Assembly (NCBI RefSeq): GCF_003688285.1
Contig: NZ_RCNT01000001.1
Coordinates: 620,001-684,000 of the forward strand
Source of the DNA: Rhodophyticola porphyridii
GTDB lineage: Bacteria; Pseudomonadota; Alphaproteobacteria; Rhodobacterales; Rhodobacteraceae
Reading direction: 5' to 3'
Length of the DNA stretch: 64,000 nt
The notes beneath the pieces are model-generated. The model had not been told where the DNA came from and ran no database searches. It saw nothing but the letters and a program-made list of their open reading frames with translations. The translations under genes and the position numbers were made by a program. This document shows positions 45,598 through 54,652 of this stretch, in pieces. Each line of letters opens with the position of its first letter. Within the stretch, counting starts at the first letter, position 1.

Positions 45598-46470
45598 TCA
45601 GAACCATTGCCCCGGTTCCATCAGCCCAAGCTGCGCCAACTGTTGCGATGACCATTGAAACCGTACTGACTTGTGCCAGCGGAAATCGGGGATGTCGTTG
45701 CGCGAGCCGGGATTGGTGCGCAGCGCCTTGGCCACGCGGAACGAACAGATGGCCGCAGACATGGAGTGATGCCACGGGCAGGCATAGGTGTTCATTTCCT
45801 CATCGTTCAGCGTGTGGTTTTCACGCAGCCGCAAGCCCGGGCTCGCCCGGAAAAGTCCGACCCGGTCTATTTTGCGTTTCAGTTCAGGTACATGCTCCTC
45901 GAACCGCCAGCGCAGCCCGCCATAGAAGTTCAGCTGCCTTTCCAGCACCTCATCGTCGTCATTCCGTCTGGTCGCGGCGTAATATCCGGACCCGTCCACA
46001 TGGGCCGTGTCGAGCGAGACGGCATCGGGGTAGAGCGACAGATTATCGGCATAGAGATCGATCACATAGGTCAGGATCGAGCTGCGTCTCTCCTCCATAA
46101 CGAAGGAGACCGCCTCCCCCACTGTTCGGTCTTCGCAGAATGGATAGAACAGGTATTCCCCGTTGAAACAGTAATGCAGCCATTCGCCGGGTATCTTGTC
46201 GATCAGCGAGTTCACGGCGTTCACCACAGTCCCCGGCTGCCGGGTGCGGTGGCGGATGATATCCACCTGACTGGCGATCTCGGGTTCGTGTTCGGGCAGG
46301 TCGAGGCCCTCGGGTGCCATCATAAACACACGGGCAAAGCCAAGTTGCAGGACATGCATGACCGTGGACACGACCTCGGTTGCATCTTCCGCGATGATCA
46401 TCGCGAAAGGCCCCTTGCCGAATGCGGACGCAGGCGCCGCACGGAACGCGTCAAGGCTTGGATAAATCAT
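45598..46470 (-). CDS. Unassigned protein, possibly glycosyltransferase-like
   Basis: A 290-residue soluble protein. The first part (IIAEDATEVVSTVMHVLQLGFARVFMMAPEGLDLP and QVDIIRHRTRQPGTVVNAVNSLIDKIPGEWLHYCFNGEYLFYP) is arranged like the nucleotide-binding half of a GT-A glycosyltransferase, with EYLFYP at the place of a DxD motif but lacking the acid pair. The rest (LNFYGGLRWRFEEHVPELKRKIDRVGLFR) is unusual. I rate the call as tentative. It is transcribed divergently from miaB and upstream of the MFS gene. Confidence 0.45.
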   Translation of the reverse strand: MIYPSLDAFRAAPASAFGKGPFAMIIAEDATEVVSTVMHVLQLGFARVFMMAPEGLDLPEHEPEIASQVDIIRHRTRQPGTVVNAVNSLIDKIPGEWLHYCFNGEYLFYPFCEDRTVGEAVSFVMEERRSSILTYVIDLYADNLSLYPDAVSLDTAHVDGSGYYAATRRNDDDEVLERQLNFYGGLRWRFEEHVPELKRKIDRVGLFRASPGLRLRENHTLNDEEMNTYACPWHHSMSAAICSFRVAKALRTNPGSRNDIPDFRWHKSVRFQWSSQQLAQLGLMEPGQWF

Positions 46471-46595
46471 GGGTCACTACCTTGCGTCGCTTTCCGGCCA
46501 ATCTGACGCGCAAGCGTAAAGATTGCAATTACGCGCCGTTGAAGGCCGCGTCCCCATGAGATACATGGGCGGTCGACCTGACCGGAGCGCATTTC

Positions 46596-47918
46596 ATGTC
46601 CGAGCCTAAAAAGCTTTATGTCAAGACCTATGGCTGTCAGATGAATGTCTACGACAGCGAGCGCATGGTCGAGGCACTGGGGTCGAAGGGATATGTTCAG
46701 ACGGACACTCCCGACGACGCCGATATGATCCTGCTGAATACCTGCCATATCCGCGAAAAGGCGGCGGAAAAGGTGTATTCCGAGCTTGGGCGGTTCCGGC
46801 CGTTGCGGGACGCCAACCCCGATCTCAAGATCGGGGTCGCCGGCTGCGTGGCGCAGGCCGAGGGCGAAGAGATCATCCGGCGGCAGCCGATGGTCGACCT
46901 GGTTGTGGGTCCGCAGACCTATCATCGCTTGCCGGAGATGGTGGACACACTGGCCGAGGGCGGCCGGGCGCTGGATACCGATTTCCCCGAAGAGGACAAG
47001 TTCGCGCATTTGCCGAAGACGCGGAAGGCGCCGAGAGGGCCGACCGCCTTTCTGACCGTGCAGGAAGGGTGCGACAAGTTCTGTGCGTTCTGCGTGGTGC
47101 CCTATACGCGCGGCGCGGAAGTGTCCCGGCCCGTCGAGCGCCTGTTGCACGAAGCGCAGGATCTCGTCGAACGCGGGGTGCGCGAGATCACCCTTCTGGG
47201 CCAGAATGTGAATGCCTATCACGGCGCCGGGCCGGACGGCACGGAATGGGGCCTGGCCCGGCTGATCCGGCGGATGGCAGAGATCGACGGGCTGGAACGG
47301 ATCCGCTTCACCACGTCCCACCCCAACGACATGGAAGACGATCTGATTGCGGCCCACGGGGATTGCGCCAAGCTGATGCCCTATCTGCATCTTCCGGTGC
47401 AATCGGGCAGCGACCGGATCCTGAAGGCGATGAACCGCAAACATACGGCCGAGCACTATATCCGTCTGATTGCCCGGATCCGCGAAGCAAGGCCCGATCT
47501 GTTGCTTTCGGGCGATTTCATCGTCGGGTTCCCTGGCGAAACGGAGGCGGATTTCCAGGCGACGCTCGATCTGGTCACAACAGTGGGCTACGGTCAGGCC
47601 TACTCTTTCAAGTATTCCGCGCGCCCCGGTACGCCTGCGGCCGAGAGACCGGGCGTGGATCAGACGGAGGCCGATGACCGGCTGCAACGGCTTCAGGCGC
47701 TCCTGTCAGAGCAGCAGCGCGCCGAACAGGACGGGATGGTCGGGCGCGAGGTGCGGGTGCTGTTCGAAAAACCGGGCCGGATGCCGGGCCAGATGGTCGG
47801 CAAGTCGGATTATCTGCACGCGGTCCATGTGGATGGCCCGGAAACCTTGCGCGGTCAGATCGCTCCGGTGAGAATCACCGCAAGCGCGTCGAACTCGCTG
47901 GCCGGGATGCTGATCTGA
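46596..47918 (+). CDS. miaB: tRNA-2-methylthio-N6-dimethylallyladenosine synthase
   Basis: A 440-residue radical-SAM methylthiotransferase modifying tRNA A37. The N-terminal UPF0004 domain has [30 protein letters not shown] and [12 protein letters not shown]. The radical-SAM cluster Cys are in [19 protein letters not shown]; then [20 protein letters not shown] and [10 protein letters not shown]; a TRAM domain is at the C-terminus. It begins a block with phoH, ybeY, corC and lnt, although an OmpA-type pair intervenes. Confidence 0.97.
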   Translation: MSEPKKLYVKTYGCQMNVYDSERMVEALGSKGYVQTDTPDDADMILLNTCHIREKAAEKVYSELGRFRPLRDANPDLKIGVAGCVAQAEGEEIIRRQPMVDLVVGPQTYHRLPEMVDTLAEGGRALDTDFPEEDKFAHLPKTRKAPRGPTAFLTVQEGCDKFCAFCVVPYTRGAEVSRPVERLLHEAQDLVERGVREITLLGQNVNAYHGAGPDGTEWGLARLIRRMAEIDGLERIRFTTSHPNDMEDDLIAAHGDCAKLMPYLHLPVQSGSDRILKAMNRKHTAEHYIRLIARIREARPDLLLSGDFIVGFPGETEADFQATLDLVTTVGYGQAYSFKYSARPGTPAAERPGVDQTEADDRLQRLQALLSEQQRAEQDGMVGREVRVLFEKPGRMPGQMVGKSDYLHAVHVDGPETLRGQIAPVRITASASNSLAGMLI

Positions 47919-48155
47919 TATCCTGGCACCGACTGCCCGGCGCGGGATCGCGAAGGGCGGGCTTTCCGACGGATATCAAACAGCTTTTCAAACAATCCCC
48001 CATATCTAGGGGCAGTGTTTCCACACTCAAGACTATATTTGGTAAAAACGGCTTCACAAGCCTACGAAACTTGCTATCCTGCTGCGAATAAATGGTGTTT
48101 TGCGCTGTGCCGTGCCGACCCAGCGCATAGATATTGAGAACTGGGGGAATGTGCC

Positions 48156-48737
48156 GTGGTTTCACTCTTTTGGTCGAACTTGGGGCCTGGACTGAGGACA
48201 GCGTTTTGCGGGGCGGCGCTCGGCGCGTTTGCCCTGTTGCCTTCGGGCGGTGCTGTGCAGGCGCAGCAGGCCATAACCGGCACCGTGGAGCCGGCGATCT
48301 GGATCGACCCCGATGGCTGCCACCACTGGGTCGCCGATGGCGGTGTGGAGGGCTATATGGAGGGCCGGGTCAACCCGCAGAACGGGCGGCCCGTCTGCAT
48401 GGAATTCAACACCTGCGCCGTGGCCAATTCGGATGTGTTGTTTCACACCGACAGCGCCCGGCTGACAAGTTCGGGCCGGGCCCGGCTGGAGGATTTCTTC
48501 CGCAATGGCGGGGCTTTCGCTTACGCGATCTACGGTCATACCGACAGCCGCGCTTCGGATGAATACAATATCCGGCTTTCTCAGCGTCGTGCCTCTTCGG
48601 TTGCGGGCGTGGCGCGGTCGGTGGGCGCGCGCGTGGCGCGCGAAATCGGATTTGGCGAACGCCAGCCGCTCGTGCCCAATACCTCTGCGGCGAATATGCA
48701 GCAGAACCGCCGCGTCGAAATCGTATGTTACAGGTGA
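48156..48737 (+). CDS. OmpA-domain outer-membrane-type protein with DPDGC module
   Basis: A 193-residue protein from GTG 48156 with a signal peptide (cleavage near QAQQA). The mature N-terminus has a Cys-containing module, WIDPDGCHHWVADGGVEGYM ... NGRPVC, and the C-terminus is an OmpA peptidoglycan-binding domain: SDVLFHTDSARLTSSGRARLEDFF, IYGHTDSRASDEYNIRLSQRRASSVAGVA and NRRVEI. It probably links outer membrane and cell wall. The same module recurs in the next gene, five bases downstream. Confidence 0.85.
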   Translation: MVSLFWSNLGPGLRTAFCGAALGAFALLPSGGAVQAQQAITGTVEPAIWIDPDGCHHWVADGGVEGYMEGRVNPQNGRPVCMEFNTCAVANSDVLFHTDSARLTSSGRARLEDFFRNGGAFAYAIYGHTDSRASDEYNIRLSQRRASSVAGVARSVGARVAREIGFGERQPLVPNTSAANMQQNRRVEIVCYR

Positions 48738-48742
48738 CCAGT

Positions 48743-49105
48743 ATGATCAGCCTTCACACCCTCAAGACCCCGGCGATCATGATTGCCTGTTCATTGGCGC
48801 TGGCGGGATGCACGGAATCCTTCGAAAGCGTGATGGTGCCGCGCGGGGACGGCCCGCCACTGCGCGCTATCGGCGATGACCTGGGCCGCGATTCCGGATC
48901 GTTGACGCAACTCGAGGCCGGGATCTATGTGGACCCGGACGGGTGTCATATCTGGATGATCGACGACGGGCTGGAAGGTTACTGGTCGCGCCGTCGCGAT
49001 CCGCGCAGCGGCCTGCCTGTGTGCACCCCGATTGCCCCGCCGAACGCGATTGTCGGAGATATCGGTGCCGATAGCGGCATTCGGGATCGCATTCCCCGCC
49101 GATAA
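48743..49105 (+). CDS. Lipoprotein sharing the DPDGC module
   Basis: A 120-residue protein. ATG 48743 begins a lipoprotein signal (MISLHTLKTPAIMIACSLALAGCTE, lipobox LAGC). The mature part carries YVDPDGCHIWMIDDGLEGYW ... RSGLPVC, closely matching the preceding OmpA protein, but lacks the OmpA domain. It starts five bases after that gene's stop and is followed by a terminator. It probably acts with it in the envelope. Confidence 0.75.
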   Translation: MISLHTLKTPAIMIACSLALAGCTESFESVMVPRGDGPPLRAIGDDLGRDSGSLTQLEAGIYVDPDGCHIWMIDDGLEGYWSRRRDPRSGLPVCTPIAPPNAIVGDIGADSGIRDRIPRR

Positions 49106-49136
49106 CCGCCTTGTGCCAGACGCATGTTTTTCCTGA

Positions 49137-49168
49137 CGGGCGATTCCAAGGCGGGATCGCCCGTTTTT
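49137..49168 (+). terminator. Rho-independent terminator
   Basis: CGGGCGAT / ATCGCCCG stem (8 bp, 9 with the outer A-T pair) with an 11-base loop (49137-49163), then five Ts (49164-49168). It separates the lipoprotein gene from phoH. Confidence 0.75.
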
Positions 49169-49280
49169 GCGACGATTACCCCAAGACCCGCCTTTTTCCG
49201 TCGCCGTAGCCACAAGATGTTGCTTTGCGTGTCCAAGGTTGCCAAACTGATCGCAAGCCTTCGTGATTTGGGAGTTCTCT

Positions 49281-50297
49281 TTGGATCTGTCCACGCTGAC
49301 TGCGAACCCGTCTGACCCTCCTCTGGAACTGCTGCTGGAATTTCCCGACAACCGTTTGCTCATCGAGCTGTGTGGAGAGTTCGACCGCAACCTGGCACAG
49401 ATCGAGCATTTGATGAGCGTCCAGATCCTGCGCCGCGGCAACATGCTCGCGGTGCTCGGGGAGGCCCGGGCCGAAGCGGGCGAGGTGCTGCAAAAGCTGT
49501 ATGAGCGTGCGGAAGCGGGCAGAAGTCTGGACCCGGGCGATATCGACGCGGTGGTCCGGCTCGGCAATTCGGCCGAAGGCACCGGGGCCCGGGACGGCGA
49601 CCAGATCGAGTTGTTCAGGGGCGATGCGGGCGATCATATCGAAATCCGCACCCGGAAGAAAACGATCGAACCGCGGACACAGGCACAGCAGGCCTATGTT
49701 CGCGCGCTTTATGCCAATGAATTGGCTTTCGGCATCGGCCCGGCCGGGACGGGCAAAACCTATCTGGCGGTGGCCGTGGCCGTGAACCAGATGATCAACG
49801 GCCATGTCGACAAGATCATCCTCAGCCGCCCGGCGGTCGAGGCGGGAGAGCGGTTGGGCTTTCTGCCCGGAGACATGAAGGACAAGGTCGATCCTTACAT
49901 GCAGCCGCTCTACGATGCGCTGAACGATTTCCTGCCCGGCAAGCAACTGGCCAAACTGATCGAGGAAAAGCAGATCGAGATCGCGCCGCTTGCCTTCATG
50001 CGGGGCCGGACCCTGTCCAACGCCTATGTCGTGCTGGATGAGGCGCAGAACGCCACCGCGATGCAGATGAAGATGTTTCTGACCCGTCTGGGGCAGGGCA
50101 GCCGGATGGTCATCACCGGCGACCCTTCCCAGGTGGATCTGCCCCGTGGCGTCACAAGCGGGCTGTCCGAGGCGGAACGGATCCTGGGCCATATCGATGG
50201 GATCAGCTTCAATTACTTCACCGCCAAGGACGTCGTGCGCCATCCGATGGTAGCCAGGATCATCGAGGCCTACGACGCGGATGACCCTGCAAAATAG
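49281..50297 (+). CDS. phoH: PhoH family ATPase
   Basis: A protein of 338 residues from TTG 49281, which follows GGGAG at the right spacing; GTG 49263 would add six residues but has no ribosome-binding site. The P-loop is GIGPAGTGKTYLAVAVAV, followed by LSRPAVEAGERLGFLPGDMKDKVDPYMQPLYDAL and VLDEAQNATAMQMKMFLTRLG, all diagnostic of PhoH/YbeZ. It heads the phoH-ybeY-corC-lnt unit, which is linked to ribosome maturation and membrane processes. Confidence 0.95.
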   Translation: MDLSTLTANPSDPPLELLLEFPDNRLLIELCGEFDRNLAQIEHLMSVQILRRGNMLAVLGEARAEAGEVLQKLYERAEAGRSLDPGDIDAVVRLGNSAEGTGARDGDQIELFRGDAGDHIEIRTRKKTIEPRTQAQQAYVRALYANELAFGIGPAGTGKTYLAVAVAVNQMINGHVDKIILSRPAVEAGERLGFLPGDMKDKVDPYMQPLYDALNDFLPGKQLAKLIEEKQIEIAPLAFMRGRTLSNAYVVLDEAQNATAMQMKMFLTRLGQGSRMVITGDPSQVDLPRGVTSGLSEAERILGHIDGISFNYFTAKDVVRHPMVARIIEAYDADDPAK

Positions 50298-50401
50298 CGA
50301 AGTGGGTTTCGAACCGGGCGCGCGCCGCGCCGCCGCGTGGCGCAAGCGCGGTGGCATCCGCCGCCGCCTGACAGGTTGGCGGGCTTGTGAAGGGCGCTCC
50401 A

Positions 50402-50896
50402 ATGGAGATTGACTGTCTCATTGAAGATCCGGCTTGGGAGACGCTGGATCTGGAAGCCTTGGCGCGCCGGGTCTGCGCCGCGACCCTTGATGAACTGGGG
50501 TTGCAGGCCGAAAGCTTCGGGATCAGCCTTCTGGCCTGCAACGACAGCCGCATTGCCGAGCTGAATGCCGAGTTCCGGGGCAAGCCTGCGCCCACGAATG
50601 TGCTGAGCTGGCCATCCGAACCGCATCAGCCCGATCCGGGCCGGATGCCGGACCTGCCCGTTCCCGTTCCGGGTGCTCCGCCTCATGAACTGGGCGACAT
50701 CGCGATCGCCTATGGCGTCTGTCTGGCCGAAGCGGAGGCGCAGAAGAAGAGTTTCGCCGATCACGTGGCCCATCTTCTGGTCCATGGAACGCTGCATCTG
50801 TTGGGTTTTGACCACATAAACGATGCAGATGCGACTTTGATGGAGGATCTGGAGACGCGCATCCTTGCAAGATTGGGTATCCCTGACCCATATTGA
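50402..50896 (+). CDS. ybeY: Endoribonuclease YbeY (rRNA maturation)
   Basis: A 164-residue metalloprotein with the zinc-binding HxxxHxxxxxH motif in DHVAHLLVHGTLHLLGFDH and the family segment NVLSWPSEP with GDIAIAYGV. It processes 16S rRNA 3' ends together with PhoH-type partners. ATG 50402 is used; the open frame starts a few codons upstream. Confidence 0.95.
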   Translation: MEIDCLIEDPAWETLDLEALARRVCAATLDELGLQAESFGISLLACNDSRIAELNAEFRGKPAPTNVLSWPSEPHQPDPGRMPDLPVPVPGAPPHELGDIAIAYGVCLAEAEAQKKSFADHVAHLLVHGTLHLLGFDHINDADATLMEDLETRILARLGIPDPY

Positions 50897-50940
50897 GACA
50901 ACGGGTTGCGCGTGACCCGGTGTATTTTTGGAAAGGAGCC

Positions 50941-51831
50941 ATGAGCTCAAGCCCTGACCCGTCGTCTAGCGCAGCGCAGAGCGCGCCACAGACGGATGAG
51001 TTGCCTGTACGGAAACCCGGCTTTTTCGCCCGGTTCTTTGGCACTGCCCCCAACCCGGAACCGGAGAGTATGAACGGTGTGCCCGCATTGCCCGCAGTGG
51101 ACGGCGCCCCGGGGCTCGTGCCCGGCACCGGCATGTCCAACCTGCGCCGGTTGCGGGTGGAGGATGTCTCCATCCCGAGGGTCGAGATCATCTCGGTCTC
51201 ATGTGATATCGAGCTCGACGATCTGGTTGCCGTGTTCCGCCAGAGCGGTCTGACGCGGTTGCCCGTCTATGACGGCACGCTCGATACGCCCATCGGCATG
51301 GTTCACCTGAAGGATGTCGCATTGCGATACGGCTTCAACGGCGGCGGCGGCGGGTTCTCGCTTCGCACGATGCTGCGGCCTTTGCTCTACGCGCCGCCAT
51401 CCATGCCCATCGGTGTGTTGCTGCAGAAGATGCAGACGGATCGGACCCATATGGCGCTGGTGATCGACGAGTATGGCGGGGTCGACGGGCTGGTAACCAT
51501 CGAGGACCTGATCGAGCAGGTGATCGGCGAGATCGAGGATGAACACGATGTGGAGGAAGACCGGCCCTGGCTGAAGGAAGATGCCGGCTCCTATCTTGCG
51601 CTTGCACGCGCTCCGCTCGATGAGTTCGAGGCGGAGATCGGGATGAAGCTGGTCGAAGAGGCCGATGAGGATGAAATCGACACGCTGGGCGGCGTGGTGT
51701 TCGTCCTGACGGGCCGGGTGCCCGCAAGGGGCGAGGTGATCCCTCATCCGTCGGGTGCGGAATTCGAAGTTGTGGACGCCGACCCCCGGCGGATCAAGCG
51801 ATTGCGCGTGCGACTTCCGAAAGGCTCCTGA
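50941..51831 (+). CDS. corC: CBS-domain hemolysin-family protein (CorC)
   Basis: A 296-residue cytosolic protein. Two CBS domains ([31 protein letters not shown] ... [10 protein letters not shown] and [44 protein letters not shown]) precede a CorC_HlyC C-terminal domain ([21 protein letters not shown]). It likely has a role in magnesium/cobalt resistance. ATG 50941 follows a strong AAAGGAG; the longer frame is not needed. Confidence 0.93.
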   Translation: MSSSPDPSSSAAQSAPQTDELPVRKPGFFARFFGTAPNPEPESMNGVPALPAVDGAPGLVPGTGMSNLRRLRVEDVSIPRVEIISVSCDIELDDLVAVFRQSGLTRLPVYDGTLDTPIGMVHLKDVALRYGFNGGGGGFSLRTMLRPLLYAPPSMPIGVLLQKMQTDRTHMALVIDEYGGVDGLVTIEDLIEQVIGEIEDEHDVEEDRPWLKEDAGSYLALARAPLDEFEAEIGMKLVEEADEDEIDTLGGVVFVLTGRVPARGEVIPHPSGAEFEVVDADPRRIKRLRVRLPKGS

Positions 51832-51833
51832 AT

Positions 51834-53363
51834 TTGACCACGGCCAACTCCGTGTCCGAGTGGCTGGCGGCCCGCTCCGTCCGCCAGGGTCTGGCTCTGG
51901 CCATGACCGCCGGGGCGGTCGGCGGACTGGGGCAGGCGCCTTTCGATCTTTCGCTGCTGGCGGTCATCGGTCTTGCCGGTCTGGTGGTGCTGGTGCTTCG
52001 CGCCGATACGGCGCGGCGCGGTTTCTGGCTCGGTTTGAGCGGCGGGGCGGGGTACTTCGCCGTTTCCCTGCATTGGATCGTCGAGCCTTTTCTTGTGGAC
52101 CCGCTCCGCCACGGCTGGATGGCACCTTTCGCCTTGCTGTTTCTGGCCGTCGGGCTGGCGCTTTTTTGGGCTCTGCCATCGGCGCTGGCGGTGCGGCTGG
52201 CGACCGCACCGGGCCAACGAGCCTTGCTTTTGACGGCGCTTCTGACCGCGGCCGAATATGCGCGGGGAACGGTGCTGACCGGGTTTCCATGGGCTCAACC
52301 TGGCCATATCTGGATCGATACGAGCCTGTTGCCGCTGGCCGCATTTGTGGGCCCCTACGGCATGACGTTTTACACCGTCGCGGCGGCGGCCCTGATCGCG
52401 GTGGGGGTGCTGCGGGCGAGCTGGTGGGTTTTGATCGTGCCGGGCATTCATGCGGGGCTGGTCGGTCTTGCACTGACGGTTTCGCCCGCGCCCGATGCCG
52501 CGCCCGATGCTCCGGTCCTGCGTCTGGTGCAGCCGAATGCCGCGCAACATCTGAAATGGCAGCCGGACATGATCCCGGTTTTCTTCGCCCGCGCCGTGGA
52601 CCTGACCGCCGAGCCGACGCAGCTTGATGGCCGTCCGCCGGCCGTTGTCATATGGCCGGAAACGTCGCTGGCCGCACTTCTCAACCAGTCCGAAGACTGG
52701 CGCGCCGTTATCTCGCAGGCGGCGGGCCCGGTTCCGGTGATCCTCGGCGCGCAGCGACTGGAGGGAGTCACGGGGCGCAATTCCCTGGCGCTGCTGGATG
52801 AAACCGGTGAGATCGCCGCGATCTACGACAAACACCATCTGGTGCCCTTCGGCGAGTACATGCCCTTCGGCGATCTGCTGTCGCGCCTCGGCGTCGACGG
52901 GCTGGCCGCCGCCCTGCAGACCGGCTACCGCCCCGGGCCAGGGCCGGAGGCGTTGGACCTCGGGGGCCTTGGACAGGCCTTCGCGATGATCTGTTACGAG
53001 GCGATTTTTCCGGGTTATATCCGCCGGATAGATCGCCCTGACTGGATGGTGCATATCACCAATGACGCCTGGTTCGGACAGTTTTCCGGCCCCTATCAGC
53101 ATCTTGCGCTGGCCCGGTTGCGCGCGGCGGAGCAGGGGCTGCCGCTGGTCCGCGCGGCCAATACCGGCATCTCTGCGGTGATAGATGCCCGCGGCCGGGT
53201 GCTGGACAGCCTGCCCCTGGGCGTGGCGGGGGCGCTGGATGTCGCTTTGCCGCCTGCATTGCCGCCGACGCTCTATGCCCGTACCGGCGACTGGCCCGTG
53301 TTTCTGGTTATCCTGGTCGCGCTTTTCGCCGTTGCTGCAAGACGCCGCGTCAACAGGCATTGA
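51834..53363 (+). CDS. lnt: Apolipoprotein N-acyltransferase
   Basis: A 509-residue membrane enzyme that N-acylates the Cys of lipoproteins. The N-terminal half is polytopic; the C-terminal nitrilase domain has the catalytic Glu in VIWPETSLAAL, Lys in YDKHHLVPFGEYMPF and Cys in AMICYEAIFPGY. It starts at TTG 51834, two bases after corC's stop, with AAAGG upstream. It acts on lipoproteins like those seen in this window. Confidence 0.95.
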   Translation: MTTANSVSEWLAARSVRQGLALAMTAGAVGGLGQAPFDLSLLAVIGLAGLVVLVLRADTARRGFWLGLSGGAGYFAVSLHWIVEPFLVDPLRHGWMAPFALLFLAVGLALFWALPSALAVRLATAPGQRALLLTALLTAAEYARGTVLTGFPWAQPGHIWIDTSLLPLAAFVGPYGMTFYTVAAAALIAVGVLRASWWVLIVPGIHAGLVGLALTVSPAPDAAPDAPVLRLVQPNAAQHLKWQPDMIPVFFARAVDLTAEPTQLDGRPPAVVIWPETSLAALLNQSEDWRAVISQAAGPVPVILGAQRLEGVTGRNSLALLDETGEIAAIYDKHHLVPFGEYMPFGDLLSRLGVDGLAAALQTGYRPGPGPEALDLGGLGQAFAMICYEAIFPGYIRRIDRPDWMVHITNDAWFGQFSGPYQHLALARLRAAEQGLPLVRAANTGISAVIDARGRVLDSLPLGVAGALDVALPPALPPTLYARTGDWPVFLVILVALFAVAARRRVNRH

Positions 53364-53401
53364 ACCCCGCCGCACTTGGGCGTAAGGCATGCCGATCAAG
53401 T

Positions 53402-53448
53402 CCCCACAACGGCTTCCTGGCGTGGGGAAAGACATATTCAATGGAGCA
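53402..53448 (+). promoter_or_regulatory. SAM/SAH riboswitch controlling metK
   Basis: The P1 stem is CCCCAC (53402-53407) pairing with GTGGGG (53422-53427). The conserved loop AACGGCTTCCTGGC lies between them. Downstream, GGAGCA (53443-53448) can pair with GGCTTCC in the loop to close the pseudoknot, and the GGAG inside it is also the metK Shine-Dalgarno, 8 bases before the ATG. These are the features of the SAM/SAH (RF01727-type) riboswitch known upstream of metK in Rhodobacterales. Ligand binding would hide the ribosome-binding site and shut off SAM synthetase. Confidence 0.94.
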
Positions 53449-53454
53449 TTCCCC

Positions 53455-54636
53455 ATGTCGCGACAGAACTTCTCCTTCACCTCTGAATCCGTCTCGGAGG
53501 GCCATCCGGACAAGGTGTGTGACCGCATTTCGGACGCGGTTCTGGACGCGCTGATCACCGAGGAGCCTGAAGCGCGGGTCGCCTGCGAGACCTTCGCCAC
53601 CACCAACCGGGTGGTGATCGGCGGAGAGGTGGGATTGAGCGATCAGGACAAGCTTCACGATTACATGGAGCGGATCGAGGACATCGCGCGCGAGTGCATT
53701 CGCGATATCGGTTATGAGCAGGAGAAGTTTCACCACGAGACGGTCGAGGTGACGAACCTGCTGCACGAGCAATCGGCCCATATCGCCCAAGGCGTCGATG
53801 CGTCCGGCAACAAGGACGAAGGCGCCGGCGATCAGGGGATCATGTTCGGCCATGCGGTGGCTGAGACGCCCGAGCTGATGCCCGCCCCGATCCACTATGC
53901 CCATTGCATCCTGCGCCGTCTGGCCGAGGCTCGGAAATCCGGCGCCGAGCCCGCGCTTGGCCCCGATGCCAAGAGCCAGCTGACCGTGCGCTATGAAGAT
54001 GGCATGCCGGTGGAGGTGACCTCCGTGGTGCTGTCGACCCAGCATCTGGATGAAACCCTCACCAGCGAAGATGTGCGCGCGATCGTGGAGCCCTATATCC
54101 GCGCAGAACTGCCCGACGGCTGGCTGAACGGGAACACCGAATGGTGGGTGAACCCCACGGGCAAATTCGTGATCGGTGGCCCCGATGGCGATGCCGGTCT
54201 GACGGGGCGCAAGATCATCGTCGACACCTATGGCGGTGCGGCCCCCCATGGCGGCGGCGCGTTTTCCGGCAAGGACCCGACCAAGGTGGACCGTTCGGCG
54301 GCTTACGCGGCCCGCTATCTGGCCAAGAACGTGGTCGCGGCCGGCTTGGCCCATCGCTGCACGATACAGCTCAGCTATGCGATCGGGGTGGCCAAACCGC
54401 TGTCGATCTATGCCGACACCCACGGCTCCGGCAAGGTTCATGAAAGCCAGATCGAGGCTGCCGTGGCGCAGATCATGGATTTGACGCCGCGCGGTATCCG
54501 GACACATTTGCAACTCAACAGGCCGATCTATCAGCGGACGGCGGCCTATGGCCATTTCGGCCGCGCGCCGGATGCCGATGGCGGGTTCAGCTGGGAACGG
54601 ACCGATCTGGTCGAGGCGCTGAAAGCGGCCGTTTGA
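53455..54636 (+). CDS. metK: S-adenosylmethionine synthetase
   Basis: A 393-residue enzyme making SAM from ATP and methionine. It has [24 protein letters not shown] at the start, the [21 protein letters not shown] hexapeptide region and the [20 protein letters not shown] loop. ATG 53455 is chosen because the riboswitch and its Shine-Dalgarno lie directly upstream; the longer frame is not used. The riboswitch suggests feedback control by its product. Confidence 0.97.
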   Translation: MSRQNFSFTSESVSEGHPDKVCDRISDAVLDALITEEPEARVACETFATTNRVVIGGEVGLSDQDKLHDYMERIEDIARECIRDIGYEQEKFHHETVEVTNLLHEQSAHIAQGVDASGNKDEGAGDQGIMFGHAVAETPELMPAPIHYAHCILRRLAEARKSGAEPALGPDAKSQLTVRYEDGMPVEVTSVVLSTQHLDETLTSEDVRAIVEPYIRAELPDGWLNGNTEWWVNPTGKFVIGGPDGDAGLTGRKIIVDTYGGAAPHGGGAFSGKDPTKVDRSAAYAARYLAKNVVAAGLAHRCTIQLSYAIGVAKPLSIYADTHGSGKVHESQIEAAVAQIMDLTPRGIRTHLQLNRPIYQRTAAYGHFGRAPDADGGFSWERTDLVEALKAAV

Positions 54637-54652
54637 GATAAGGGTCACTCGG

